Assembly (NCBI GenBank): GCA_963749035.1
Contig: CAVVKW010000001.1
Span: 295,209-359,208 of the forward strand
Reading direction: 5' to 3'
Source of the DNA: CAVVKW01 sp963749035
Lineage (GTDB): Bacteria; Verrucomicrobiota; Verrucomicrobiia; Chthoniobacterales; JAATET01
DNA: 64,000 bases
In this document: positions 16,552 through 25,996 of the stretch, one piece after another
How the letters are laid out: every line of letters begins with the position of its first letter
Position numbering within the stretch: position 1 is the stretch's first letter
The notes under the pieces: model-generated
What the model saw: only the letters and a program-made list of their open reading frames with translations
The model's database searches: none
What the model was told of the DNA's origin: nothing
Position numbers and translations under genes: made by a program

Positions 16552-16634
16552 TCCGAACATTCCCGTCCCGAGCGTCTTATCCGGGCATCGAGAGTGTCCT
16601 TCATTGGTTGATGGACTCGGGGCGGGACATTCGG
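16552..16634. promoter_or_regulatory. Imperfect long inverted repeat between pstS2 and pstC
   Basis: The segment CCGAACATTCCCGTCCCGAG (16553-16572) can pair with CTCGGGGCGGGACATTCGG (16616-16634) with a few mismatches and a loop of about 43 bases. It lies in the only sizeable gap of the pst operon. Such a structure could lower pstC expression relative to the binding protein. Confidence 0.35.
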
Positions 16635-16666
16635 ACGTCAGATCGCACTGTCCATTCAATTTGCTT

Positions 16667-18943
16667 ATGGCTGTTCCCACCTATGCCAACGACCCGAAGC
16701 GCTTTCAAACCCGGGCGGCCACGCTTTACTTCGACCGATTCATGTCCGGGTTCATCCGGGTCGGTGGAGCGCTCGTCATCGCCGCGGTGCTCGGGATTTT
16801 CGTATTCATTTTCCTGCAAATCCTCCCGCTCTTCCAATCCGCGAAGGTGGAGGAAATCAAGAGCGTTCCTCTGCCGGACGGTGCTTACACGGTTCTCGGC
16901 ATCGATGAATGGGGCGGGCTGCCGTTCCTGCTGGAGTCCACGGGGCGGATCGTGACCGCCGATCTCGCGACGGGCCGGACCATGGAGATTGCCTCGCCCT
17001 TCGACGCGGGCAAGAGCATCACTGCGGTCGGCTACAGCGAACGCCAGCAGAAGATCATCGTCGGCACGGCCGAGGGCGAATTCGCGATCGCCTCGTTGAA
17101 CTACTCGTCGTCGGTTGATCGGGAAAATCAGAAGATCAGCCTGGCGATGGAAGCCGGTCCGGTTGCTTCCGTTGGCGTCGCCGGGGTGCCGATCCAGTCC
17201 ATCGCGCTGGGCGAAGCGGGCGAGCGGATGCTGGTCGCTGCTGTGCAGTCGATCGACGGGCAGAAACAACTGCACGTCGTTATCCTCACCCGCAAACGCA
17301 CCCTGCTCGGTGCCGGGAAGCTCGAAGTCGAGCGGAGTTACCAGCTCGCCCCGCTGCTCAGCGGTGCGCCGGTTCAGGTGCTCGTGCCCACCACCGCCGA
17401 CAGTTTGATCGTCTTGAACAGCAATGGCTCCGTCGATTATCTCTTTCTGGGGTCTAGTCGGGAATTTGAACTGCGGCAGACGTTCACGCCCTTCGAGGAC
17501 GCCGAGGACTCCGGCGTGGCGGCGATGAATTTCCTGCTCGGCGACGTGTCGCTCGTCTTCGGCGGCGTCGAGGGCGAGACGCGTGTCTTCAGCCTCTACA
17601 TTCCCGAGGGGACCAACACCCGCCTCTTCGGCATGCGGCACGAATTCCCCGCCCTGCCATCCGCGCCCGCGTTCATCACCAGCAGCCTGCGCAACAAGGC
17701 ATTCCTGATCGGTGACGGCAACACGGCGGCGCTGCGCTACCTCACGACCGATGCGACGCGCTGGGAAAGCGCGTTGCCGTTCTCCGCCCAGAAGGCCGTC
17801 ATCAATGGCAAATACACCCGCATGGTCTTCCTCGACACCGAGAATACACTCCACGTTTATTCGCTCGACGACCCGCACCCGGAGGCCGGCTGGAATTCCT
17901 TCTTCGGCAAACTCTATTACGAAGGTGCGAGTGAAAAAAAATGGGAATGGCAGAGCACCGGCGGCAGCGACGATTTCGAGCCGAAGCTGTCGCTCGTGCC
18001 GCTGATCTTCGGCACGTTCAAGGGCACCCTCTACGCGATGATGTTCGCGGTGCCGATCGCGGTGCTGGCGGCGCTCTACACCTCCCAATTCATGGAGCCG
18101 AATCTTCGCCAGGTCATCAAGCCCACGATGGAGATCATGGCCTCGCTCCCATCGGTCGTGCTGGGGTTTCTGGCCGCCATCTACATCGCGCCGCTCATCG
18201 AGACGCGGGTGCCTTCTCTCCTGCTGGTCTCTTTCGGCGTGCCACTGGCCTCCCTTTTGCTTGGATGGTATTGGAGCACGCTTCCGATCACGATCCGCAA
18301 ATACATTCGCCCCGGCTACGAAGTGTTCGCTTTTGCGCCGATCCTCATCGGGCTCGTGATCCTCTTCTGGCAGCTCGGCCCGGCGTTCGAGCGAATCGCT
18401 TTCGTCACCACCGATCCCAGCGGGAATCGGGTGGCGGACTTCCGCGCGTGGTGGCCGGCGGTCACGGGATCGTCCTTCGAGCAGCGCAACTCCCTCGTCG
18501 TCGGCTTCATGATGGGCTTCGCGGTGATTCCGATCATCTTCACGATCACCGACGACGCCCTCTCGAACGTCCCGCAATCCTTGCGCACCGCCGCCTTGGC
18601 GTGCGGCGCGAGCCGCTGGCAGACCGCGATGCGCGTCATCCTGCCGACCGCTTCAGCGGGAATTTTCTCCGCCGTGATGATCGGACTCGGGCGCGCCGTG
18701 GGTGAGACGATGATCGTGGTGATGGCGACCGGGAACACGCCCGTCATGGAATGGAACATCTTCTCCGGCATGCGGACGCTTTCGGCAAACATCGCAGTCG
18801 AACTGCCCGAGGCTCCGCAATTCAGCACCCTCTATCGCGCCCTGTTCCTCGGCGCGATGTGCCTGTTTATCCTCACCTTCGCGGTCAATACCGTAGCCGA
18901 GATCATGCGGCAGCATCTGCGCGAAAAATTCAAGACCGTCTGA
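16667..18943 (+). CDS. pstC: Phosphate ABC permease PstC, long form
   Basis: The 758-residue protein is more than twice the usual PstC length. It has one N-terminal helix (ALVIAAVLGIFVFIFLQILP), a large extracytoplasmic beta-rich region (residues about 60-420) and then the six-helix permease domain from about residue 445. The EAA loop GASRWQTAMRVILPTASAG contacts PstB. The extended form is known from some proteobacterial Pst systems; the extra domain has no established function. An RBS is not obvious before ATG 16667. Confidence 0.88.
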   Translation: MAVPTYANDPKRFQTRAATLYFDRFMSGFIRVGGALVIAAVLGIFVFIFLQILPLFQSAKVEEIKSVPLPDGAYTVLGIDEWGGLPFLLESTGRIVTADLATGRTMEIASPFDAGKSITAVGYSERQQKIIVGTAEGEFAIASLNYSSSVDRENQKISLAMEAGPVASVGVAGVPIQSIALGEAGERMLVAAVQSIDGQKQLHVVILTRKRTLLGAGKLEVERSYQLAPLLSGAPVQVLVPTTADSLIVLNSNGSVDYLFLGSSREFELRQTFTPFEDAEDSGVAAMNFLLGDVSLVFGGVEGETRVFSLYIPEGTNTRLFGMRHEFPALPSAPAFITSSLRNKAFLIGDGNTAALRYLTTDATRWESALPFSAQKAVINGKYTRMVFLDTENTLHVYSLDDPHPEAGWNSFFGKLYYEGASEKKWEWQSTGGSDDFEPKLSLVPLIFGTFKGTLYAMMFAVPIAVLAALYTSQFMEPNLRQVIKPTMEIMASLPSVVLGFLAAIYIAPLIETRVPSLLLVSFGVPLASLLLGWYWSTLPITIRKYIRPGYEVFAFAPILIGLVILFWQLGPAFERIAFVTTDPSGNRVADFRAWWPAVTGSSFEQRNSLVVGFMMGFAVIPIIFTITDDALSNVPQSLRTAALACGASRWQTAMRVILPTASAGIFSAVMIGLGRAVGETMIVVMATGNTPVMEWNIFSGMRTLSANIAVELPEAPQFSTLYRALFLGAMCLFILTFAVNTVAEIMRQHLREKFKTV

Positions 18944-18947
18944 GTCG

Positions 18948-20606
18948 ATGCACGCCCCGCGCAAGAACTCCAAGGACCTGCTCAAAGTCCACGCCGCTCC
19001 CGGCGAGCCCTTCGTCTGGCTGACCGCGATGGGACTCGCCGTCGGCGTCCTCATGGTGATCGGTCTGCTCGCCGTGATCGTGCTGAACGGGTTGCCGGTC
19101 TTCTGGCCCCACGCTGCCGTGGCCGTGCAGCTCGAGCCGGGAGTCAACAACCCCATCGCCAACGCCCCGGCCGTCGTCGGCGAGATCGTCGAGCGGCGCA
19201 CCAAAGCCGTCAAGGTTCTCGGCCCGGACGGCGAACCGCTGGAGAACCAACAGGAGATCCAGTTCTACGTCGCCAACCGGGACTCTTATGGGTTCAGCTT
19301 CGTCTTTCTCGACTCCGGCGACATCGCGGCCATCGAGCGTCCCGCCGACCTGCTCGCCATCGAGCGCGTCGAATACGGCGACGCGATCGGCACGCCCGTG
19401 GCCGTCGTGACGGGCGACGGACAACGCGTCGAAGCGGGAACGCCCGGGTTCGACGCCGAACTCCAGCGCCTCATCCAGGAGGGCAATCGCCGCCGGAAGA
19501 AAATCGAGCGCATCGAGAAGATCGAGATCGGCCGCATCAACTCCCGCCTCACCGAGCTGCGGGTCACCGGCGGCGAGTCGGACGAGACCCGCCAGGAAAT
19601 CGCCGGCCTGACCGGGCGATACGACGTGCTCGCCGCGGAAGCCCGCGCACTCCGCGAGCAGCAGAGTGAGGATTCCCTCCTCCTGCGCCTGCCCAACCAA
19701 GCGGAGAAGACCATCGCCATCGGGAACATCATGTTCGCCTACTACCCGAACCAGCTCGGATTCTTCCAGAAAGTCGGCATTTTCCTGCACAACATCTGGG
19801 GATTTTTGACCCTCGATCCCCGCGAAGCCAACACGGAAGGCGGTGTCTTCCCCGCCATCTTTGGCACGTTCGTGATGACGTTGCTGATGAGCGTGGCCGT
19901 GATGCCCTTCGGCGTTATCGCCGCCATTTACCTCCGCGAATACGCGAAGCAGGGCTTCTTCGTGCGCGCGGTGCGCATCGCCGTGAACAATCTAGCCGGG
20001 GTGCCATCCATCGTCTTCGGCGTCTTCGGACTCGGGTTCTTCGTTTACTTCGTTGGCGGGTCGATTGACCAGTTATTCTACGGCGACTACCTGCCGACCC
20101 CGACCTTCGGCACTGGAGGCATCTTCTGGGCCGCGCTCACGCTGGCTCTGATGACCGTGCCGGTCGTCATCGTGGCCACCGAGGAGTCCATCGCCTCCGT
20201 CCCGCGCGGCATCAAGGAAGGCGCACTGGCCTGCGGCGCTTCGAAGTGGCAGACCATCCAGCGCATCATCCTCCCGGCGTCACTTCCCGGCATCCTCACC
20301 GGACTCATTCTGGCGATGGCCCGCGGCGCTGGCGAAGTCGCCCCGCTCATGCTCGTAGGCGTGGTGAAGCTCGCGCCCAGTCTGCCACTCGACGGCGAAG
20401 CTCCCTTTCTGCACCTGGAACGTAAGTTCATGCATCTCGGCTTCCACATTTACGACCTCGGGTTCCAGTCACCCGATTCCGAAGCGGCCAAACCGATGGT
20501 CTTTGCGACGACGCTACTCCTGATCGTCCTGGTCGTGCTGCTGAACCTCACGGCAATCCTCCTTCGCGAGCGCCTGCGCAAGAGATTTTCCACCGGAGCC
20601 TTTTAA
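18948..20606 (+). CDS. pstA: Phosphate ABC permease PstA, long form
   Basis: The 552-residue protein has an N-terminal helix, a DUF3333-like periplasmic region with a charged coiled-coil stretch (residues about 165-245, rich in R, K and E) and a permease domain starting near residue 300. The EAA loop is GASKWQTIQRIILPASLPG. It forms the membrane channel together with PstC. It starts 4 bases after the pstC stop. Confidence 0.88.
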   Translation: MHAPRKNSKDLLKVHAAPGEPFVWLTAMGLAVGVLMVIGLLAVIVLNGLPVFWPHAAVAVQLEPGVNNPIANAPAVVGEIVERRTKAVKVLGPDGEPLENQQEIQFYVANRDSYGFSFVFLDSGDIAAIERPADLLAIERVEYGDAIGTPVAVVTGDGQRVEAGTPGFDAELQRLIQEGNRRRKKIERIEKIEIGRINSRLTELRVTGGESDETRQEIAGLTGRYDVLAAEARALREQQSEDSLLLRLPNQAEKTIAIGNIMFAYYPNQLGFFQKVGIFLHNIWGFLTLDPREANTEGGVFPAIFGTFVMTLLMSVAVMPFGVIAAIYLREYAKQGFFVRAVRIAVNNLAGVPSIVFGVFGLGFFVYFVGGSIDQLFYGDYLPTPTFGTGGIFWAALTLALMTVPVVIVATEESIASVPRGIKEGALACGASKWQTIQRIILPASLPGILTGLILAMARGAGEVAPLMLVGVVKLAPSLPLDGEAPFLHLERKFMHLGFHIYDLGFQSPDSEAAKPMVFATTLLLIVLVVLLNLTAILLRERLRKRFSTGAF

Positions 20607-20610
20607 GATC

Positions 20611-21456
20611 ATGGATCCTGATACAAAAACCAAAGCCATGCCAGAATCGCCAGCCACCCAAGGCGCCTCGTCGACCTCCGTCAACGTCAACGAAACCCTC
20701 GACCCCGACTACATCAAGCTCAGCGGATTCTCCTTCTGGTATGGAAGCAAGCAGGCGCTCTTCGACATCACGATGGACATCCCTGAGCGACAGGTCACGT
20801 CGTTCATCGGACCATCCGGCTGCGGGAAGAGCACTCTGCTGCGTAACCTAAACCGCATGAACGATCTGATCGAGGGCGTGAGGCACGAAGGCGATATCGC
20901 CGTCAACGAGCAAAGCATCTTCGATCCCCACATCGAGGTCATCTCCCTGCGCAAACGCATCGGAATGGTCTTTCAAAAGTCGAACCCCTTTCCGAAGTCA
21001 ATCTACGAAAATATCGTCTTCCCCCTCCGCGTCGCTGGGCAGAACCGCAAGAGCATCCTCGACGAAACGGTCGAGCGCAGCCTGAAGGGTGCCGCGCTCT
21101 GGGACGAAGCCAAGGATCGCTTGCAGGATAGTGCGCTCGGCCTTTCCGGCGGGCAGATGCAACGGCTCTGTATCGCGCGAGCCATCGCGAATCGCCCTGA
21201 GATTCTACTGATGGACGAACCTTGTTCCGCGCTCGATCCCATCGCAACCGCGATGGTCGAGGAACTCATTCACGAGCTGAAAAAGGAATTCACGATCGTC
21301 ATCGTGACCCACAACATGCAGCAAGCCACTCGCTGCTCGGATCGCACGGCGCTCTTCTACCTCGGCAAGCTTATCGAGTTCGACACGACCGAAAAAATCT
21401 TCAAAGATCCGGCCCAAAAACAGACCGAAGACTACATCACCGGTCGATTCGGTTGA
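20611..21456 (+). CDS. pstB: Phosphate ABC transporter ATPase PstB
   Basis: The 281-residue ATPase has Walker A GPSGCGKST at residues 67-75, the signature LGLSGGQMQRLCIARAIA, Walker B ILLMDEPCSALDP and the H-loop VTHNMQQA. These match PstB closely. A polar N-terminal extension of about 30 residues is present. No phoU gene follows, so signalling to PhoR through this system may be absent. It ends the rightward operon and converges on arsC with only 26 bases between. Confidence 0.93.
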   Translation: MDPDTKTKAMPESPATQGASSTSVNVNETLDPDYIKLSGFSFWYGSKQALFDITMDIPERQVTSFIGPSGCGKSTLLRNLNRMNDLIEGVRHEGDIAVNEQSIFDPHIEVISLRKRIGMVFQKSNPFPKSIYENIVFPLRVAGQNRKSILDETVERSLKGAALWDEAKDRLQDSALGLSGGQMQRLCIARAIANRPEILLMDEPCSALDPIATAMVEELIHELKKEFTIVIVTHNMQQATRCSDRTALFYLGKLIEFDTTEKIFKDPAQKQTEDYITGRFG

Positions 21457-21482
21457 CACCAACGATCAATGCCTCGTCGGGA

Positions 21483-21977
21483 TCACTCACGACTCCCGAT
21501 CTCGCGTGTCGCATGCTCCAGCCGAAGCTGGTCGAGTTTATCGAAGGGTAGCGACCAGAAAAGCTCGAGTCGGCGTTTGATCTGCTGGGTCACGTCCCAG
21601 AAAATCTTTCCCTTCTGCTCGTCGGTTCCCCGCGCCTCGCCCGGATCGGGTGATCCCCAGTGAGCAATGATCGGCTGGCCTGGCCACACTGGGCACGTCT
21701 CCTTGGCGTTGTCACAGAGGGTGATGACGAAGTCGAACTCGACGTCTTCGAACTCCTCCCACGATTTGCTCCGAGCGTCGGCGGTGTCGATGCCGTAGTG
21801 CTCTTTGAGAATCTTCACCGCAAGAGGGTGTGGAGCGGGGCGGGGATTGGAACCCGCGCTGGCGACATCGAATTTGTCGGCAGCGTATTTCTTCACGAGA
21901 TATTCGGCGATGATGCTTCGCGCGGAATTGCCCGTGCAGAGGAAGAGGAGCTTGAAGCGTGATTTTTGGGGATTCAT
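21483..21977 (-). CDS. arsC: Thioredoxin-type arsenate reductase ArsC (copy 1)
   Basis: The 164-residue protein has the low-molecular-weight phosphatase site LFLCTGNSARS (Cys14, Arg20) and a second pair, LCDNAKETCP, with CX6C spacing. Those three cysteines are the catalytic relay of thioredoxin-coupled arsenate reductases, which convert As(V) to As(III) in the cytoplasm. It is the last gene of the leftward ars operon. A frameshifted near-copy lies at 12261. Confidence 0.92.
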   Translation of the reverse strand: MNPQKSRFKLLFLCTGNSARSIIAEYLVKKYAADKFDVASAGSNPRPAPHPLAVKILKEHYGIDTADARSKSWEEFEDVEFDFVITLCDNAKETCPVWPGQPIIAHWGSPDPGEARGTDEQKGKIFWDVTQQIKRRLELFWSLPFDKLDQLRLEHATREIGSRE

Positions 21978-22018
21978 GGCTTTGGGTATTGGTCAGGTTG
22001 GGTTGGATGTGAGCTAGG

Positions 22019-22459
22019 TTAAGTGAGTGCTCTCCCGCGCTGGAGTCCGGCGGCGTAGGCTTCGAAGACGAGCTTGATTTCGTCCCGGACGCGGCGGAAT
22101 TCGGCGAGAATCTCTTCGTCCGTTCCGCTGGCATGGGCGGGGTCGTCGAAGCCCCAATGAAAACGATTTACCTGGCCCGGAAACATCGGGCACGCCTGAT
22201 CGGCATTCCCGCAGACCGTGATGACGGTATCGATCTGTCGGTCAAAGAACTCGTCCATGTGCTTGGATCGGTGATCCGAGATGTCGATGCCGATCTCGCG
22301 CATCACTTCGATTGCTTTCGGATGGACCGCGCCGGTGGGTTTCGATCCGGCGCTTTGCACCTCGACGAGATCGCCCGCGGCGGATCGGAGGATTCCTTCG
22401 GCGAGGTGGCTGCGGCAGGAGTTGCCGGTGCAGAGGATGAGAATTGTCGGCTGGTTCAT
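22019..22459 (-). CDS. arsC: Thioredoxin-type arsenate reductase ArsC (copy 2)
   Basis: The 146-residue protein starts MNQPTILILCTGNSCRSHLA. It has the CX5R site and the second CX6C pair VCGNADQACP. Sequence similarity to copy 1 is moderate, so the two are distinct enzymes of the same fold rather than recent duplicates. The SCRS form of the P-loop is the one seen in the staphylococcal enzyme. It is separated by 10 bases from the upstream Cys-tailed protein. Confidence 0.92.
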   Translation of the reverse strand: MNQPTILILCTGNSCRSHLAEGILRSAAGDLVEVQSAGSKPTGAVHPKAIEVMREIGIDISDHRSKHMDEFFDRQIDTVITVCGNADQACPMFPGQVNRFHWGFDDPAHASGTDEEILAEFRRVRDEIKLVFEAYAAGLQRGRALT

Positions 22460-22469
22460 CTTTCGATCC

Positions 22470-22688
22470 TCAGCAGCAGCTCGACGATTCTCCGCAGCAG
22501 GAATCATCTTCGTCGTCACAGCAGCTTTCCTGTTTCGTCAACGGACTGCCGTCCACAATCACGCGACGGATCGGCATCCCGGAGTCGGGATGATTCGTGA
22601 TCGCCTCCGCGGTCTCACTTTGTTCGATCTCGTAGTGGTTCGGTTTTTCCCCGGCGGCGGCGATGGATTCGTAGATGTAGGTTGGCAT
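22470..22688 (-). CDS. FmdB-like small protein with a cysteine-rich tail
   Basis: The 72-residue protein starts MPTYIYESIAAAGEKPNHYE and has GMPIRRVIVDG near residue 40, the frame of FmdB-type zinc-ribbon proteins. The zinc-ribbon cysteines are missing. Instead the tail is CCDDEDDSCCGESSSCC with six cysteines and acidic spacers. A role in binding arsenite or another soft metal in the cytoplasm is plausible, given its place between acr3 and arsC in the ars operon. This is inference; the head-domain family has no settled function. Confidence 0.7.
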   Translation of the reverse strand: MPTYIYESIAAAGEKPNHYEIEQSETAEAITNHPDSGMPIRRVIVDGSPLTKQESCCDDEDDSCCGESSSCC

Positions 22689-22736
22689 GGTGGGTTTGGT
22701 TTTTGGGTTGGATGAGAGGGTGTTCGACCGGTCGGG

Positions 22737-23828
22737 TTACGAAGAAATGATGCGATCTTCCGTCGGCTTCTCGTTGCGGGGTTCCCCGGCGAAGCCACAC
22801 CGGAGTCGGAGGGCCACGCGCACCAGGCCGATGAGAACTGGAACCTCGATGAGCGGACCCACCACGGCGGCGAAGGCCACTCCGGAATTGATGCCAAAGA
22901 CCGCGATGGCTACGGCGATGGCGAGTTCGAAATTATTGCCCGCCGACGTGAAGGCCAGCGAGGTCGAGCGCGGGTAGTCCGCTCCGAGCCATTTGGCCAT
23001 GAAGAAACTCACGAGGAACATGACCGCGAAATAAATCGTCAGCGGTAAACCGATGCGCACGACATCCATCGGCAGCTCGACGATAGTGTTTCCCTTGAAG
23101 GTGAACATCACCACGATGGTGAAAAGCAGCGCTCCGAGCGTGAGAGGCGAGATGAACGGGAGGAATATCCGCTCATACCACTCCTCGCCCTTCCACGGCA
23201 CGAGCACAACGCGGCTGAGCACCCCGGCAGCGAACGGGATGCCGAGGTAGATCATCACGCTCCAGAAGATCTCCGACATCTCGATCTCCACGACTTTCCC
23301 CTCCAGGCCGAAATAGGGCGGGAGGACGGTGATAAAAAGCCACGCGAAGGCGCTGTAGAAAAGGATCTGCGCGATGCTATTGAGCGCGACGAGTCCGGCG
23401 GCGTATTCGCGACTGCCCTTGGCGAGGTCGTTCCAGACAAGCACCATGGCGATGCAGCGGGCGATCCCGACGAGGATGAGGCCGACCATGTAATCCGGAT
23501 GGTCGCGCAAGAGAGTGACCGCGAGCAGGAACATGAGAACGGGACCGACGATCCAATTCTGCACGAGGGAAAGCGTGAGGATGCGGGTGTTAGCGAAGAC
23601 CTTGGGAAGCTCGGAGTATTTCACCTTCGCCAGCGGCGGATACATCATGAGGATGAGGCCGATGGCGATGGGCAGATTGGTGGTGCCGACGGTCATCGGT
23701 GCAAAGAATGCCTCGGGGTCGGCAAGGACGAAGTGACCCAAGGCGACGCCGAGGCCCATGGCGACGAAGATCCAGACCGTCAGGTAGCGGTCGAGGAAGG
23801 ACATTTTTTTCGAGATCGCTTCAGGCAT
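22737..23828 (-). CDS. acr3: Acr3-family arsenite efflux permease
   Basis: The 363-residue protein has about ten membrane helices and the conserved segment GLILVGIARCIAMVLVWNDL, whose cysteine is required in characterised Acr3 proteins. The second hallmark is SLAFTSAGNNFELAIAVAIA. It exports As(OH)3 from the cytoplasm. ArsA and ArsD are encoded immediately upstream; ArsA is usually paired with ArsB but is also found with Acr3. Confidence 0.95.
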   Translation of the reverse strand: MPEAISKKMSFLDRYLTVWIFVAMGLGVALGHFVLADPEAFFAPMTVGTTNLPIAIGLILMMYPPLAKVKYSELPKVFANTRILTLSLVQNWIVGPVLMFLLAVTLLRDHPDYMVGLILVGIARCIAMVLVWNDLAKGSREYAAGLVALNSIAQILFYSAFAWLFITVLPPYFGLEGKVVEIEMSEIFWSVMIYLGIPFAAGVLSRVVLVPWKGEEWYERIFLPFISPLTLGALLFTIVVMFTFKGNTIVELPMDVVRIGLPLTIYFAVMFLVSFFMAKWLGADYPRSTSLAFTSAGNNFELAIAVAIAVFGINSGVAFAAVVGPLIEVPVLIGLVRVALRLRCGFAGEPRNEKPTEDRIISS

Positions 23829-23846
23829 GGTGCTGTGGATTTGCCT

Positions 23847-25628
23847 TCAATTCGACGGCTTCGAGAGTGCAAGCAGCGCGGCAACGCCGACGGGTTCGTC
23901 GAGTTGCCAGCGAATGAGAGCCGCCCGACTCGCAAGCGGGTCGAACACCTCGAGGAGATAGCGGTGCTCGGTCTGCTCACGCTCACGCAGCAGCGGGTCG
24001 GACGATCCGCTTTCGAACAGACTTTGGTTGATGATCCAGCCGAATGGCTCGATTTGCGCCCGGCGCAAGTCCTCCTGCAAGGCCGCCGCCTCGTGCACGG
24101 GCGTGGCTTCCGGCAGCGTGACGAGAAGAACGCGGGTGAATTCCGGATCGCGCAGACGCTCCAGCAGGCGCAGGACTTCCTCGGGTTGCGTCGCCCGGGC
24201 CTGACGATTCAATTCACGTTGGTAGGACTCCGTGGCATCGAGCAGCAGGAGCGTGTGACCGGTCGGGGCGGTGTCGAGAACGACGAACTTGTCCATTCCC
24301 TGCGCCACTTCCCGTGCGAAGGCCCGGAAGACCGCGATTTCCTCGGTGCAGGGCGAGCGGAGGTCTTCTTCCAACAACGCCCGGCTCGCTTCGTCCATCG
24401 TGGCCCCGGTGGTCGCGAGCACGTGCCGCCGATAGTCCTCGGTCTCGGCAATCGGGTCGATGCGGCCAACGGTCAGTCTTGGCAATTCACCGGCCAGAGC
24501 TTCGGCGACGTGGGCGGCGGGGTCCGTGGTGGAAAGATGCACTGCGTGTCCGCGCTTGGCCAAAGCGACAGCGGTCGCTGCCGCAACGGTCGTCTTGCCG
24601 ACGCCGCCTTTGCCCATCGTCATGATGACGCCACGCTGCTTTGCTGCGAGGTCGTCGATGAGATCGTCCAAACCTTCGAATTCCGGTGGCGTCCAGGATT
24701 CGTCGATCCGGCACGCAGCGGCGTCCGTGCTCTCTTCGAAGATCGAATGAAGTCCGCCGATCCCGAGAATGTTGCGTGCCCGGAGGGCGACCGTGGCAAC
24801 CGGCAGCGTGGCCAGAAAATCCGCCGACCGGTCCAACGCTTCCGCACCGCGCCGTTCCATGGCGGCAGCCGACGCATCATCAGGATGGCTGGCTCGAAAA
24901 ACGCCGTTGAGCACCACCATTTGATTGGCCACGCCAAGTTCTCGCAGTTCCAGCGAGGTGCGTTCCGCTTCCCGCAACGAAGCGGCCTGAGGTCGGCTCA
25001 CCAGCACGAGCGTTGTCAGCTTCTCATCGGCGAGCGTCCGGACCGTCTTCTCGTAGATGGCTTTCTGTTTTTGAAGACCAGCCAGCGGACCGAGGCAGGA
25101 GGCTCCGCTCGTATTCTCATCGAGGAATTGATCCCACGCCTTCGCCAGGCTCATGAGCCGAAGCGTGTGACCAGTCGGGGCCGTGTCGAAAACGATGTGA
25201 TCGAAATTCTCACCCGTCGCGGGATTCCCGATTAACGCGGTGAATTCGTCGAAGGCCGCGATTTCCACCGTGCAGGAGCCAGACAAGCCTTCCTCCATGC
25301 TGCGCAGAGCCGCTTCCGGCAAAATGCCCCGCACGGGACCGATCACGCGTTCCCGGTAAGCTCGGGCGGCTTCCTCGGGGTCGATATTCAGGGCCGAAAG
25401 TCCAGCGAGCGACGGGATGGCTTGGGGCTGATTGGAAAGCGCAACTCCGAGAACTTCATCGAGATTGGACGCCGGGTCGGTGCTTACCAACAGCACCCGC
25501 TTCCCACTCTCGGCGAGACGCAGAGCCGTCGCGCACGAAAGCGAAGTCTTCCCGACTCCCCCTTTTCCCGTGAAGAACAAGTAGCGGGTGGACTGTTCCG
25601 CGGTGATCTGAAAGGCCGGAAAATTCAC
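23847..25628 (-). CDS. arsA: Arsenical pump ATPase ArsA, two-domain
   Basis: The 593-residue protein has two P-loops of the form GKGGVGKT, at residues 21-28 and near 338, and two DTAPTGHTLRL/LLL switch motifs. The three metalloid cysteines of ArsA are present: SGSCTVEIA, GASCLGPL and SPCTEEIA. It is therefore the full tandem form. It energises arsenite export through Acr3. Its ATG overlaps the arsD stop. Confidence 0.95.
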   Translation of the reverse strand: MNFPAFQITAEQSTRYLFFTGKGGVGKTSLSCATALRLAESGKRVLLVSTDPASNLDEVLGVALSNQPQAIPSLAGLSALNIDPEEAARAYRERVIGPVRGILPEAALRSMEEGLSGSCTVEIAAFDEFTALIGNPATGENFDHIVFDTAPTGHTLRLMSLAKAWDQFLDENTSGASCLGPLAGLQKQKAIYEKTVRTLADEKLTTLVLVSRPQAASLREAERTSLELRELGVANQMVVLNGVFRASHPDDASAAAMERRGAEALDRSADFLATLPVATVALRARNILGIGGLHSIFEESTDAAACRIDESWTPPEFEGLDDLIDDLAAKQRGVIMTMGKGGVGKTTVAAATAVALAKRGHAVHLSTTDPAAHVAEALAGELPRLTVGRIDPIAETEDYRRHVLATTGATMDEASRALLEEDLRSPCTEEIAVFRAFAREVAQGMDKFVVLDTAPTGHTLLLLDATESYQRELNRQARATQPEEVLRLLERLRDPEFTRVLLVTLPEATPVHEAAALQEDLRRAQIEPFGWIINQSLFESGSSDPLLREREQTEHRYLLEVFDPLASRAALIRWQLDEPVGVAALLALSKPSN

Positions 25629-25948
25629 GAGGCGTCATCCCCCGTAGCCGCCTGCATCCAGCGAGTCCGCTCGGCAGAGTCGGGATAGGCCCCCTTGGCA
25701 ATCAGCGCGCCATCCCAAAAAATTGCGGGTAGCGCCTCCGAGCCTTCGTTCTCCAGGATGGTCTTGACCTGCGCATTCGTTACGAATGCCATCGGATCCT
25801 GCCCAAGCCCGAAGCGCTCGACACGAATGCCGCGCGCTTGGAGTGCGTTCAGCAACCCGGCGAATTGTGCCAGATCGGGATCCACATCCGGCCCGCAAAC
25901 GCCGGTCGAACAGCACATTGGCGGATCGTAAACTTGAATTACTTTCAT
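25625..25948 (-). CDS. arsD: Arsenite metallochaperone ArsD
   Basis: The 107-residue protein starts MKVIQVYDPPMCCSTGVCGP. Cys12, Cys13 and Cys18 are exactly at the positions used to bind As(III) in ArsD. It transfers arsenite to ArsA. The start at 25948 was chosen because it gives the canonical numbering; a longer frame begins at 25981. It overlaps arsA by four bases. Confidence 0.95.
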   Translation of the reverse strand: MKVIQVYDPPMCCSTGVCGPDVDPDLAQFAGLLNALQARGIRVERFGLGQDPMAFVTNAQVKTILENEGSEALPAIFWDGALIAKGAYPDSAERTRWMQAATGDDAS

Positions 25949-25996
25949 CGCCTTAATTTGGTTGTTTGGTGTAATAAGCAAGTAAAGGCCCGCGCA

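Noticed and set aside
16601..18577. Long open frame opposite pstC
   Set aside because: It is a GC-rich mirror of a well-supported permease gene; its translation is charged, repetitive and lacks any domain pattern.
23499..25235. Open frame opposite arsA and acr3
   Set aside because: It spans two real genes on the other strand and has no start signal or domain.
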